Assembly (NCBI GenBank): GCA_009760855.2
Contig: WPIO01000015.1
Coordinates: 2,072,001-2,136,000, forward strand
DNA length: 64,000 bases
Reading direction: 5' to 3'
DNA from: Cristatella mucedo
Taxonomy: Eukaryota; Bryozoa; Phylactolaemata; Cristatellidae
Shown here: positions 1 to 34,600 of the stretch, one piece after another
Layout: each line of letters opens with the position of its first letter
How positions within the stretch are numbered: the first letter of the stretch is position 1
The notes under the pieces: generated by a model
Databases searched by the model: none
The model's input: only the letters and a program-made list of their open reading frames with translations
What the model was told of the DNA's origin: nothing
Translations under genes and position numbers: made by a program

Positions 1-139
1 CCAAATGTTCGTGTCCATTGTGCGCTCATCTATGCGATTTTTCGACATCAATCCTACTGGCAGAATCCTAAATAGGTTCTCGAAGGACGTAGGCAATATT
101 GATGACCTTCTACCTGGCACCTTTTACGATTTCATCTCG
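1..139 (+). CDS. ABCC4: ABCC4-like exon 1 of the window (5' end cut by window edge)
   Basis: The frame starts at base 2. It encodes the intracellular-loop block [20 protein letters not shown] and the following [17 protein letters not shown] stretch, the coupling region of membrane domain 2. It ends at TCG|gtgagtg, a consensus donor in phase 0. Confidence 0.85.
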
Positions 140-3100
140 GTGAGTGATGCATGTCATCTGCTTCTACTAACTGAATGTGAATTCGTCATTTGTCCTGTGG
201 TTGCACCTGCTGATCCATAAAAGCATGCCAAAGCATCGTGCTGCTCAAAGACAGCCTCAGTGTTTCCACGCTTACCATGATAATGAGTAAATAATAATAT
301 TATTAAATATGACAATGCATTTTCATAACACCCTAATAGAACTAAATCTCGATCCAGGCATTTTACAGCTCCTGCAACTGAAGCAATAACGTTGGGTTGA
401 TGAAATACCAGGTATCCTGCATAGGCAATCCATAGGTATCCATCATGCAAACGCATGCAAGTATTATGCATAGATGAGTATGCAAAACATGCAAGAAAGC
501 ACTCGGGGCCACCGCTTAGTGGAACTCCTGGTTAGTAATATGCCCTGAATCATGCACGGGTTAGCACGAAAAGCTCACATGAAAACTAAGACCTTTTCAC
601 TGGGGCGCAGGGAAAGCTGAGCAGAGCAGATGCGTCTTTAGCTGATAATTAAATGCTGGAAAGTCATTGTAGGTAGTGCCTGGAGCAAGTTTCAGACTTT
701 TAGTCATTAGTAACTGAAGACCTAATCACCAAAAGATAGTCGATTCGATGCTTGATAGTAAGCCTGTGAAGCTTAGATACAAGTGGTGTGATGTGGCGAC
801 CATGCTGTGATGGATGATAGATCTGATGAGTTGATGAGTTTTTCACCAGTTGCAGGCAGTTAAAGGTACAGGCAGAGAGTGCTGAATAAAGGCAATTGCA
901 GAAATCTCGAGGTGATGTCATGAAAGCAGAAACTAGGGTACCACCCTGCCCTGGGATGGCAGCCTAATCGATGTGACCTACTCAGTGCATGAAGATGAGG
1001 GGTTGTCATGTGCTGGTGGCACCCATATCCAGACGTGCCAATTTCCATCTCTAGTGCATTGCTTTGACAGCTATTCACATGACATCGACGAAGACTGGTC
1101 AGCTGAGACTTTAAAAGCTGACTATAGTGAGTAGGCATGCTCCTTTGACACTTGACGACATATATTGCAATAGCTATCTAATGGGAAATAAGCTTCTGAA
1201 ATGATGTACAAGCAGAGCTGAACTCAAGTTTCAGATTTCATGTTGATCCTTGGAGTGTTAGCCGAGTTTTGGAATCTACAGGCCAAAAAGGTATGCTGTG
1301 AATGAAGCTGTTTAAAAAATCACAATCACGAACCTAGACAGGCTGCAGGTATGTACCTTGATCTACCGAGGTTCAAAAGTTTTGGTCACAGTTGCATTTG
1401 ATGTAGAAGTCTGTAAAATTGTTGTTTATAGATACATTGCTTCTGGTTTATTTCCTGATTAGACACGGTTTACAGTAAAATAAATCCTTTTATGTAGAAA
1501 TCGTCAACACTTCCGGTCGCATTTCTAAGATATTTGTCTTTTGGAAGGTACCATAAACAAATATTTGATTGTTGGACACATTTTACCATATTTTCTTAAC
1601 ATTTATCCTTAGCGAGAAAAGTCAAGAAAATACAAAATTTGTGTCTGACAATCGAATATTTGTTTAGGCTACCTTTCAAAAGACAAACATGTTAAAAATG
1701 AGATCGGAAGCTCTTACGACCTCCACGTAAAAAAATGGTTATGCAAACCTTGTCTAACCCGGATATAAACCGGAAGCAATCTATCTACAAATTAAAAAGT
1801 TATCGATCTCTGCGACTTGTATTCCACCCAGTGGCGTTGCTAGGATATTGTGCGCCCAGGGACGAACTACTTAGGATGGCGCCCCTCCCAGTATTAGGTG
1901 CCCATTTTGGTGCCCTCCTATCCAGCGCCTGGAGATATATGCCCCAAGCCCCCCTTCGGTACGCCTCTGATCCCACCCAACTTGTTTAAACTTGATAGAT
2001 TGAGGCGCATGCATGAAGTTTGTTAAGGTGCATGCTTGTGACTTGTATGCAGCTTCATTTTCAATATAGCTTGATGCCTTGTAAATTCCATAACTCGGCT
2101 AATACTTTACGTATTCGAGTGCAATTTGAACTGTGATTTCAGCTCTGCTTGTATATGAGGCTAGATTATTTCGGTCGGATAAGTTTTGCTCTACATGTCA
2201 TCAAACGTCCTGGAGCTTTATTTTCTGAATCGTGGACATGTGTAGCAATCTTGCTTCATCGTCGATGCCTTGCTGTTTCAGTGTTTTCTGCTCATCCTTG
2301 GCGTCATCGTCTTGGCTGCTGCTATTAACCCCTGGGTCTTGATCATAGTAGCACCAATCGTTGGTGTATTTCTGTACATTCGAAAGTATTATCTCTGCAC
2401 ATCACGTGCTGTGAAGAGAATGGAGTCAGCCAGTGAGTTTTCGAATTCAACGACGAGATTGCTGGCTATTTGACTTGCCTGCACTCGAATAATCTGCGCT
2501 TTGCAGGCTTGATGCTGCCATTGTAATAAAGTGGGATTATTTGTTCTGCTATAGCCAGGAGCCCAGTCATCTCTCACTTGAACTCAACGCTTGCTGGTCT
2601 CTATTCTGTGCGTGCATTCAGAATGCAAGGAGAATTCGTCGTGGAGTTTGACAGGCACCAAGACCTACATACAGAAGCCTGGTATCTGTTTCTAGCAACC
2701 AACCGGTGGCTGGCTATTCGGCTAGACTGGCTGTGTGTTATATTCATTTCTGCGGTTGCCTTCATCAGTGTCGTGGCAAAAAACAGTAAGTTCTTTTGCA
2801 TGGTGCATGCTTGGGCTGCAATTGCTGTCGGGACTGACTATTTCTAGCTTAATAATGTTTTATCAATTATTTTTAATCGGTTGAATAGTGGCTAGATCGT
2901 TGCCAATTTATAATAATCCATATGTTCAATTTGTGGACTACCTGCTTTTCTTTAACCAATTCGCCAGTATGCTCTTGCATCATCCGCTCGTCAGACTGGT
3001 CGTCTCAACTTTCCTCGCACTAAATTAAAATATTTTGGTGATCGAGCCGTCAGCTCGTATCCACTAACAGTAATAATAATAATAATAACAATAATTCACT

Positions 3101-5890
3101 TGATAAAGCACCCTCAGAGAACTCAATCTCTCTCTAGGCGCTTTACATTTGCTGTAAAGTGAAATGCAATTGAATGGTAAGTAAAATCATGCTTGAAAAA
3201 CAAACGAAATGAATATGGTTAGGGGTGACATGCACAGGGTCAGCATGCAAATGTGGTTAGTGGCAGCATGCACAGTGTCAGAACGCATAACAGTCTGGAA
3301 CTTGCTTCCTGGTATGGTCACTACATGCAATGACTTTGCATCATTGAAGTCTCAGCTCAAGACGTAGCTGTTCTAGTCTGCTTTCACTGTGGCCCAGTAA
3401 ACCTGTCTTGTTTTGTGTGCTTGTCACTCGTACCTCTGCATGATTCAGTGCATATTGCTAGCAATAGGTCATACTAACTGGTAGCCTTGAGTGTTATGAT
3501 GTTTACTTCAGCATGCTGGCCTAAGCATGAACTTTATTGCTTTTGCATGCTGCATGACACTCATCCTTGGGTACTGATTATCTTAAATCGAGTTGTAAAG
3601 CAACTGGATAAATATAATGATTAAGTTCTCCTACGGTTATATACTAACGACTGCGTTACATATTGTTATTACTAACCTCATGAAAGCCTCTGTGCGTCTG
3701 ATGAACACGTCCCAAATTTCTGAAGAGCATCTAAAGAGCTTTTAAATAAATTTAATGTGATACAATCTGAATTCCTTTTGAAATACTGTTTGTTTGGTAG
3801 AATGGATTATTTCAAACTGTAGGTGCTTTAATTTGTCTGCATATATGGCTTCTGCACTGTCCACGTAGCATACACCAAATGCGGATGCTCACGAATGCGC
3901 AGACTGGCATATCTGTAGTAACCCGTAATATCTGCTTGATCTGCTATCCCTTGTGAATGCTGTTGCAAATCTTTTCGAAGGGGTTTCGTGCCTATTTGCA
4001 TGCTGGGGAATTTTGAGGCATTTTATTTTAGATCTTGGTCTGAGTGCTAATTTGGTCGGCCTGACTGTAACGTACGCCATATCCCTCATGGGAGTGTTCC
4101 AGTGGGGTGTCCGACAAAGTGCAGAGGTTGAGAACTACATGACCTCTGTGGAACGTGTGCTTGAGTACATCGAGCTGCCGTCGGAGGCGCCACTTGAAAC
4201 CGAAGTGCATCCTCCTTCCGAGTGGCCTTCTAAGGGAGTGATTGCTGCCGAAAATGCTTGTCTGCAATACTCAAAGGACGACCCGCTCGTCCTTAAGGAT
4301 ATCACCTTTTTAATACAACCTGGTGAGAAGGTGAGTCACAGGACCCTAATGGAGTGGAGCAAGGCGCTTGAACTGGATTTAACTGCAGCTAGAGCTAGCC
4401 GACTTGAACTGTGAATTGGCCCAAACAATCGAATTAGGTATATACTCGTTGCAAGTGAGCTCGTGGTTATCCACTGATAGACCGACATCACCAGAAAGCA
4501 CCTGGGGTACGATATGCTGCTGTGCTGTGGTACTAACTACAAGTGCTTAAGCTGAACCTATTTTTCATCTGTCTGTACTCTTGTGATTGCCTGCTCACTC
4601 ACTGTTGATAGTGGCAGTGGTGTGGTGCCTATTACCGTCATGAATTTGCAATTAACTCCAGCTCGAATCTCGGTGCATTCGTGACAGTTGCAGACGAAAG
4701 CTCGCTCACTGACCATGCTGTGAGTAAACAGCTGGTACAGACTAGCATCGTAAGAAGCACTTCTTTCTTTTTCTCGATGTTCTAAACCCTCCATCGTGAG
4801 GATAGGTGCCGTACAATCAGCTGGCTGTTAACAATGTATGTGGCACTTGCTGCAGATTGGCATCTGCGGCCGGACGGGTGCAGGGAAGAGCTCGTTGATC
4901 ACCATGCTGTTCCGACTGTGCGAGCACACCGGAAAGATCACGATCGACAGCTTGGACATTTCCTCCATCGGTCTGCACGATTTGCGCTCAAAGATCTCCA
5001 TAATTCCTCAAGAGCCCGTCTTGTTCGGTGGCACAGTGCGACGAAACCTCGATCCATTCGGTCGTCACTCAGATGAGTCACTAAGAGAAGCCCTAGCGCA
5101 AGTTCAGCTGCTTCAGGCAATAGAGGAACTGCCAGGTGGCGTGGATTCACACATGGCTGAAAACGGCAGCAACTTTAGTGTCGGCCAGCAGCAGCTACTC
5201 TGTCTGGCACGGGCGCTGCTTCGCAGGAATCGCATCCTTCTTGTTGACGAAGCCACTGCCAACGTAGACCCAACGTATGTCGTGGGAGCGCAGCAGCAGC
5301 AGGCATGGCTAGGGGGCAGCAGCAGGCATGGCTGCAAGTGGCAGCAGATACATGGCTGCAGATGGGAGCACCAACGGCAGCACATTCCGGCAGCGTATGT
5401 CCTGAATCTGCAGCAGTGATGGAAGTAGTTCCAACACTAGCCATTGCAATGTCGTGCACTTTGCAATGCCGTGCAAACAGCAGTGCCAGCTAGCATCTTC
5501 AGGGAGACCATGCCCTCAGTTATATTTGTGTCACATATGTACTATGTATCGCACTTAATCAGGTACCCTTCTTTTTCTGATTGCAGAACGGATGCTCTGA
5601 TCCAGCAGACGATCAAGGATCAGTTCCAGTCCTGCACAATTTTGACTATTGCACACCGTTTGAATACAATCATTGAGTCGGACCGTGTTATGGTACTCGA
5701 TCAAGGACGAGTCTGCGAGTTTGACGAACCCTATGTGTTAATGCAACAACCCGGTTCGCTGTTTCGATCGCTTGTAGAGCAGACTGGGCCGAGCGAATTC
5801 GATGCTCTAAATGCAGTGGCTAGGGAGACACACAAAAAAAGAGCTGCTGGTGCATCCAGTCCAGTCGGTGACAGATTGAACGCCAACTAG
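1..5890 (+). CDS. ABCC4: ABCC4/MRP4-like ABC exporter, 3' part of gene (six exons)
   Basis: This is the C-terminal 513 codons of an ABCC-family exporter that pumps organic anions and cyclic nucleotides across the plasma membrane. Joining 2-139, 2282-2432, 2555-2785, 4032-4330, 4856-5274 and 5587-5890 gives one open frame with GT-AG introns throughout. The first two-thirds holds the end of membrane domain 2 ([41 protein letters not shown]). The rest is nucleotide-binding domain 2: Walker [11 protein letters not shown]-loop [11 protein letters not shown] signature NFSVGQ, Walker [14 protein letters not shown] and H-loop [10 protein letters not shown]. The order and wording follow vertebrate ABCC4 closely. 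The chain ends RLNAN, so the ETAL-type PDZ ligand of human ABCC4 is absent. The N-terminal half lies outside the window. Another short ABCC (ABCC5 or an invertebrate paralogue) is possible but less similar. Confidence 0.9.
715..921 (-). repeat. LINE-B coding fragment
   Basis: The minus-strand translation matches the C-terminal domain of the LINE-B RT protein ([16 protein letters not shown], then [19 protein letters not shown]), which reads [15 protein letters not shown] and [19 protein letters not shown] in better copies. It is old and strongly diverged. Confidence 0.65.
1150..2265. repeat. About 1.1-kb imperfect long inverted repeat (foldback/MITE-like)
   Basis: The left arm, about 1150-1610, pairs with the reverse complement of about 1640-2265. 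Matched blocks include ATATTTGTCTTTTGGAAGGT near 1530 and its counterpart near 1665-1690, ATTGCTTCTGGTTTAT near 1435 and its counterpart near 1765-1785, and ACAAGCAGAGCTGAA near 1208 and its counterpart near 2140-2155. About 200 bp of the right arm (roughly 1825-2045) has no partner and looks inserted. The arms have diverged. I see no coding capacity, which fits a non-autonomous DNA transposon or an inverted duplication. Confidence 0.7.
2282..2432 (+). CDS. ABCC4: ABCC4-like exon 2 of the window
   Basis: Acceptor tgctgtttcag, donor A|gtgagt, phase 0 in and phase 1 out. It encodes a hydrophobic membrane segment ([18 protein letters not shown]) followed by the [16 protein letters not shown] cytoplasmic stretch typical of ABCC membrane domain 2. 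Confidence 0.88.
2555..2785 (+). CDS. ABCC4: ABCC4-like exon 3 of the window
   Basis: The acceptor is tgctatag. I chose it over the nearby ccag because it alone keeps the family motif TRSPVISHL in frame. The exon encodes [35 protein letters not shown] and a further membrane segment. It ends at A|gtaagt. Confidence 0.88.
2786..4031 (+). other. ABCC4-like intron
   Basis: It contains a LINE-B 3' fragment at 3068-3300. The remaining AT-rich sequence shows no exon or repeat that I recognise. Confidence 0.5.
3068..3300 (-). repeat. LINE-B 3' end fragment
   Basis: It begins with an (AAT)n tail, then the conserved AAAGCACCCTCAGAGAACTC stem-loop region and the 3'-UTR blocks GGTTAGGGGTGACATGCAC and CAGCATGCAAATGTGGTTAG, as in the fuller copy at 53.86-56.2 kb. 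Confidence 0.8.
4032..4330 (+). CDS. ABCC4: ABCC4-like exon 4 of the window
   Basis: Acceptor ttttattttag, donor AAG|gtgagt. It encodes the last membrane helix ([18 protein letters not shown]), the [20 protein letters not shown] linker and the start of NBD2 ([16 protein letters not shown]), stopping just before Walker A. Confidence 0.88.
4331..4855 (+). other. ABCC4-like intron, nothing recognised
   Basis: This stretch lies between two well-supported splice sites. I see no repeat, RNA gene or extra exon. Confidence 0.5.
4856..5274 (+). CDS. ABCC4: ABCC4-like exon 5 of the window, NBD2 core
   Basis: The acceptor is ttgctgcag and the donor AC|gtatgt. This 419-bp exon carries Walker A, Q-loop, signature (NFSVGQQQ) and Walker B with the catalytic glutamate (VDEATANVD). 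All the ATPase residues I can check are intact. Confidence 0.92.
5275..5586 (+). other. Short ABCC4-like intron with CAGCAGGCATGGCT repeats
   Basis: This 312-bp intron begins with imperfect copies of a GCAGCAGGCATGGCT unit between about 5290 and 5360. The frame stays open for 145 bases past the donor, but the continuation has no family similarity, so I treat it as intron. Confidence 0.65.
5587..5890 (+). CDS. ABCC4: ABCC4-like terminal exon
   Basis: After the acceptor tctgattgcag it encodes [13 protein letters not shown], the H-loop [10 protein letters not shown] and [19 protein letters not shown]. It ends at TAG 5888-5890. The tail is basic and serine-rich ([18 protein letters not shown]) and lacks a C-terminal PDZ ligand. 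Confidence 0.9.
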
Positions 5891-6689
5891 CATATATCCA
5901 ACCTTGTGCACTACTCTTCTAGTTTCAGCTAAGTCGCTATCTTCATCAGTGTCACAAAAATGTTTTCGAAAAAAATGTGCTGTATCAACGGTAGCATTTG
6001 TCAGTAAGATTGGTGTCTTACAACCTGCTGCTGCCCGTGCTCACACTGTGGACAGATTGCGCTGGTCTCTGCAGACCGTGCTGATACGATGTACGGATTG
6101 CAGTGGTCTATCAACACTGACGTCAAACTGACTACTCACTTTTGCCACACTGGCCAGTCAATACAACTCGTGTTAGGATGCATGTTGCAGTGCACATATC
6201 GAGCGTTTAGAGTAAAATTCTAATTTACCTTTCTTAAAGGATCATGTCCAAAAACCGACTGTAGATGTTGAAGCATTAACAAAATGCATTGCTTGCTATG
6301 ATATATTGAGAGCTGGTCTTCTGAACCGGAAGTGGCTGCATAAGTTTTGATGTTTATACAGAGATCAGCTATCTAAGCCATTTTTACGTCACATGTAGTT
6401 GCCATGATGACACGGCCGGTTTAGACCGGTCAAATCTGGTACATCTAGGGAACCTTGCTAGGTATCGCTGGGATTGCGATCCCTTCAAGGCTGCTGAGGG
6501 GGATTGTCAAGCAGCTGGCACTGAGGAATAATGTATGGCAACATGTGACCTGCATCATAGCCAGGGACCTTGGTGCGATCCTTTCATAGCCATATACCTC
6601 TGCCTCCTTGAGATTTTTTTATCTCGTCAGCAGGAGTCGGGCTCAAGAAAGCTTGAACAACCTTTGTCACTACATTTTTGGCCAACATA

Positions 6690-6955
6690 CAGCCTCAACA
6701 ACTGTTTTAAAGCATTTAGTAGGTCCTTGTGATTCGTCCTTTGCATACTTATGCATGCTGACTCTGTGCCTGCTGCTACTAACTATATCTACATGTTGAC
6801 CCTGTGCATGTCCCATCTAACAGTGTTACACGTGATGAAATTTCTCATGTTACGACTTATCATTTGGTCATGCTTTCTTTACAGCATCTGTGGTGTGCCT
6901 AGAAAGAGATTTAGTTCTCTGAATGCTATACAAATGTGTTAGTATTATTATTAAT
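6690..6955 (+). repeat. LINE-B 3' end fragment
   Basis: It carries the 3'-UTR wording AGGTCCTTGTGATTCGTCC, the GCATGCTGACTCTGTGC block, the terminal stem-loop CCTAGAAAGAGATTTAGTTC and an ATT-rich end. It is 5'-truncated. Confidence 0.75.
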
Positions 6956-7427
6956 ACTGGTAAGCAGGAGTAGCTACAACCAAGAAAACCATGTACAGTA
7001 ATATATTTAAGGTACCGGAAAATCAGCTGAAACCACGGAGAGATTATGTATACCAGGTGAGATACGGCTACTTTGCCTGGTAAGGTCGATGCCAAAATAA
7101 AACAAATAGTAACAGGTTAACAAACGAAAACCCTAGCAACTACAAGCGGCTATGTATACATATTGGCACATGAACTTGTGGAGACTTTCGAGATTCACCT
7201 GTATGTTAATTATACTACTCTTCAGTAATGCTTAGATCAAGGTAGCTCAGCAAAATTAGATAGTTCAATTGAGAGTCCTGTGACTCATTTCGTGCAGGTC
7301 TTCCAGAATTTTAAGATGCTCATAGATGTCGCAGAACTGGGTGGCAACTGGGGGGGGGGGGTTAGGCGTCTCATGAACATAGCAGCTGTCAGATTACAAC
7401 ACTTCTCTGGCCTTTAAAGTCTGGCGA

Positions 7428-7432
<5 letters not shown>

Positions 7433-7458
<26 letters not shown>
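7433..7458. repeat. (TC)n microsatellite
   Basis: About 13 TC units in the convergent intergenic region. Confidence 0.95.
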
Positions 7459-8399
7459 CTCGCTTATATAGGTCACTTCATTCTCTTAGTCACTTCATTC
7501 TCTTACTCGGCTTACATCTCTCCAACACATGAGTAAGCAGCCCTTATTTTGCACTGCCCACTCCTGTGATTCGGGTGGCTTTGCGATGTCTCCCACGTTG
7601 AATCCTTTGGAGACGGTACCTTCAGCCCCTATGCACCCAATGATGGAACTCTACTTGCTGACACATCACCTGACATGCCACATTTAAAGAAAAGTTAAAA
7701 AACTGACTTCCTTTTACTTCGTCAATGTGAATCGTCCTTGGTGGTGCTAGTATATGCTGAAAGCATGCTGCATGCTGGCCCTGACGAAGTCTTGACAACC
7801 ATTTCGAGTGCATGCACATTTATTTCGAGAATCTTCCTGCTGACCACCGAGGGCTTGTCAAAGAGGGCCAAGGTCAGCTGCGCTTAAAATTATAGCTTAA
7901 CATCAAATGCTAAGTAGCAGCTGTGCAAGCACTAGTATAGTCAGTCAGCAGCAACTTTTCGACTAAGCATGCAATGCATGTATGTACATCTGATCAACTC
8001 GGAGCTAACAGCGACTAACAAAGCAGACCCCCAACCATGCCTCTAGCAATATACAATAAACGCAGCATCGGATGGCACGTGGAAGGATGCTGCTCGGTGG
8101 GAAAAATAAAGCAGCCGACGCCCACTCTCTAGGTACATCCGTCAGGCAAGCGGCAGGCACATCACTAAATAAGTCGGTCGGTTTCGTTGGGCAAAGCAGC
8201 GGCTGCAGCCGTTATTCGGCTCATGGGCAGCCATCAGACCGAGAACGAAGGTCGCGGGCTTTCGGTAAATGTGGCATCAAAGCATGCGACAGACGGTTTG
8301 CCCCTCGACGGACGCAGCCTCAGCTGCTCGAAGGCTGTGCAAGGCACGGATGACTGCACTGCACGCAGGCAGCCGCAACAGTGAGTGCACGTGCAAGAT

Positions 8400-31279
<22,880 letters not shown>

Positions 31280-31483
31280 CTACCCGGCCCGAACCCGCTG
31301 GGCGGATTACCGTGAGTATAAGAGAGCAAGAGGAGGCAAATGACGCGCTTCCTGCTATTCGCGGAGATAACCTGACACGGGTAAGTGGGGAGGGGCTGGT
31401 GAGGCACTGAGTCACCGCCCTCGCAAGTATCCTACCTACCGGCGCCCACCCTCACCCTTCAGCCTTACCCGCATCCTTCTCAG

Positions 31484-31488
31484 CCAAT
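31484..31488 (-). promoter_or_regulatory. Possible CCAAT box upstream of MAPKAPK2
   Basis: CCAAT lies 220 bp upstream of the MAPKAPK2 ATG; the minus strand reads ATTGG within CTGATTGGCTG. The whole 31265-31600 flank is GC-rich. This is a word match only. Confidence 0.25.
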
Positions 31489-31609
31489 CAGGCTGATCTA
31501 GCACGCCCTCAGCCCGTCACAGAGTTCCGTGAGCTAAGCTTATTGACCTGATGGCTACCCGGAGAGTGGTGGGGGGGGGGGGCTGAGGTTATGCTTAAGA
31601 TTTAAGCGC

Positions 31610-34600
31610 GTGTGACGTCGAGCGCTAGCTGAAAGACCTTTTTACACAATTGCACAATCTGGCTCTAAAGCTGGCGTATCTGACCTAAAAGTAGATATCG
31701 AGAGATTCCTCCCCGCGCTAAAGAGCGGCCTCGGGCAACTCCTAGCGTGGTGTGGACCTTTACTTGATTTCTCCGTAATACCTTCGGGTATTCCGCTGCT
31801 ATCTTCGCTGTGACTATTTATGAGCTGTCCTCGGATATGCTACACAAAACAGGACCTGCTTAGCATAAGATGCGATGTCGCCATAAGTCAATACCTGCCG
31901 GCGGGCCTTCTCCGGCGGGTCAGTGAGAACCTACCTGCATCCTGCGTTCGCCCCATCAACAGCTCGGCTATCAAACCTACGACTCGTAAGTTTAAAGCGC
32001 TAAATAGTACTTGTTGCGGTAGTAGCCCACCCGCTGTAGCCCAGCACGTTGTGAAACGTCGTCCCACGACCGTTACCAAGGTCCAATTCAAATTCGAAGA
32101 GCCAGCGTCCGCCAGGCCGGACGCAAACGGTAGAGAATACGAGCCACTTCATCGCCGTCGCCCAGTTGTTGGACAGCCTCTTAAATTCCGCCTACTAAAT
32201 GTCCGCTCGCTAAAAACCAAGGGGTTACTTATCCGCGATCAGGTGGTCCAGGAGAAGCAAGATGCATTTCTGCTTACCGAAACCTGGATGACGCCTTGTT
32301 CCAGTAGCTGTATTTCCGAGACCACCCCACCCGGGTTCTCATTCTATCAGTCCATGCGTTCTGACAAGGTTGGTGGCGGGGTTGCAATTGTTGTTCGCGA
32401 ATCGTTTGGCTATAAAATGTGCAGTTTCTCGCATGGGTCATCGTTTGAATCGGTTGCTATCGGGTCTTCATCAAAGACAATGCCTCTCACCGTTGCGATA
32501 TACCGGCCTCCTTCTGGCTGTCTAAACTTGTTTATAGAGGAGTTTTCAGAGTTCCTCACTATATTTGTGTGTGACAGGCCGCTACTGATTGTAGGAGACT
32601 TCAATATTCACGTTGACAACCCTAGCAACAGCCAGGTCCGCTCATTTCTTGACTGTCTGGAGAATTTTGGTTTGGCCCAACACGTTAATCATAGCACCCA
32701 CGTCGGGGACCACATTCTAGATCTCGTGATCACTAAGGATGTCCTCCCCACTGACTTTGTGGTGTGCCCACTGACCCTCTCAGATCATTGTTTGGTCTCG
32801 TTTACTGTTCCTGCTCCCTCGTACGTGCAGGGCAATGTCGAATTTGCCAAACGACGTAACTTACAAAGCATTGACATGGACAAGTTTTTGAAATCTGTTT
32901 GTGATGCAGGCCTTCTTGATCTGCATTCAGACTCGACCGGCAGCCTCGATACCCTCACTGATGCGATGAACATGACACTCAGTAGTGCTCTTGACAAGCA
33001 TGCTCCCGTTCGCTCTATCCGTGTTCAAAGTCGTCGAGATTGCTTTCAATTTACAAAAAAAAACTCTTAAGATGCGCCGTGTTAAGCGCAGGCTGGAACG
33101 TCGTTTCAAGAAATCGGGTTCTGAGGCAGACCTAGTCAATTTTAAAGACTTCCTTCGAGTTTACACCCGAAAGCTTAAAAAAGCCAGGGCTTCATTTTTC
33201 ATTAGAAGACTGAGTTCCTGCCAGTCGGACACTAAACAGATTTATAAGACAGTAAACCATTAACTGGCCAATGCTATCAGGTCTGACTCCCCAGATATTA
33301 AGGGCTCAGCCGAAAAGTTTTCAGCCTTCTTTACTGAAAAAATTGTGCACATTCGTGCCTCTATTAAGCCCCTCCCGACCAAAGCAATCGCCGTTCCTCA
33401 ACCTGTGACCTTTCTTAAAAGATTCTCTGATGTTTCTGCCTGTGATGTGGCTGCCTTAATAAGGTCTAGCAAAAAGAGCTCGTCTCCTGAAGACCCTATA
33501 CCTTCATCTCTGTGGTCTTCATTTGCAGACCATCTTAGCCCTGCCATAACCAAGATTTGTAATGCTTCTTTGGGAAAAGGGGTCGTACCCAAGTCCTTCA
33601 AATCGGCAATCGTTAGACCTATTCTTAAAAAGCCTGGATTAGACACAGAGGTCCTAGCAAACTATCGTCCAGTTTCCCTTCTTCCGTTCTTATCAAAGAT
33701 TCTTGAAAACATTGTCGCTAAGCAGCTATTTGAACATATTGAAAATAATGGAATGTCAGAAACATTTCAATCAGGTTTCAAGAGGCAGCACTCTACTGAA
33801 ACTGCTCTCCTCCGTGTTAACAATGACATTCTACGTGGCAACGACGACGGGAATGTCACTGCCCTAGCTCTGCTAGATCTGTCTGCTGCCTTCGACACCA
33901 TTGATCACGAAGTTCTGCTTGAACGATTGAGAACAACGATCGGTCTGGCAGACGAAGCACTGGCGTGGTTTAAATCCTACTTGTCTGATCGTGTTCAATC
34001 CGTGTCGTGTGGGGGTCGGGTCTCAGACATGAGAAGGGTCACCTGTGGAGTCCCTCAAGGGTCTGTACTTGGTCCCTTGCTGTTCTCCATTTATACGCAA
34101 CCTCTGGGAAAGTGATTAAGGCCCATGGAATAGGATATCACTTCTATGCTGACGATACTCAGTTGTATTTGTCATTTAAACCGTCGGAATCTGCTGCAGC
34201 AACTGAGAAACTGAATGCTTGCCTTGCCGATATTCGATCCTGGATGTCGGAAAACTTCCTGAAATTAAATGACGATAAAACCGAACTGCTTCTCATAGGA
34301 CACCCTAAGCGTGTGGCTGGATTAAAAGGCTTTGCTGTTCTAATAGGTGATGCTATTGTGCGACCTTCACCACGTGCTCGTAATCTAGGTGTCGTGTTCG
34401 ACAGCTGCCTCAATTTCAAAAGCTTCATTCAGAAGACTGCCTCTACAGCTAGCCATCACATCTGATCCCTATCCGAGATTAGAAGCTGTCTCCCACAGTG
34501 GCTTGTAAAAAATTTAACTAGCTCTTTAGTTCTGTCTCGGCTTGATTATTGTAATTCCCTTTTGGCTGGGCTACCAAAGAAAGCTATTATGCCACTACAG

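Larger units (their letters stand above)
140..2281 (+). other. ABCC4-like intron with repeats
   Basis: This intron holds a degenerate LINE-B/SINE-B tail near 285-375, a LINE-B coding remnant at 715-921 and the long inverted repeat at about 1150-2265. I see no further exon in it. Confidence 0.6.
5891..8399. other. Convergent intergenic region between ABCC4-like and MAPKAPK2
   Basis: It should hold the 3' UTRs of both convergent genes. I see a LINE-B 3' end at 6690-6955, a poly-G run near 7351-7362 and a (TC)n tract at 7433-7458. AATAAA-like words occur at about 7095 (+) and about 7820 (-), but neither is clearly the used signal. Confidence 0.5.

Noticed and set aside
5275-5419. Extension of the ABCC4-like coding frame into the following intron
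   Set aside because: The canonical donor and the in-phase next exon restore the family sequence; the extension is repeat-derived.
7095-7100. AATAAA word as the ABCC4-like polyadenylation signal
   Set aside because: It lies 1.2 kb past the stop and downstream of a LINE-B fragment, with no supporting context; kept only as a remark.
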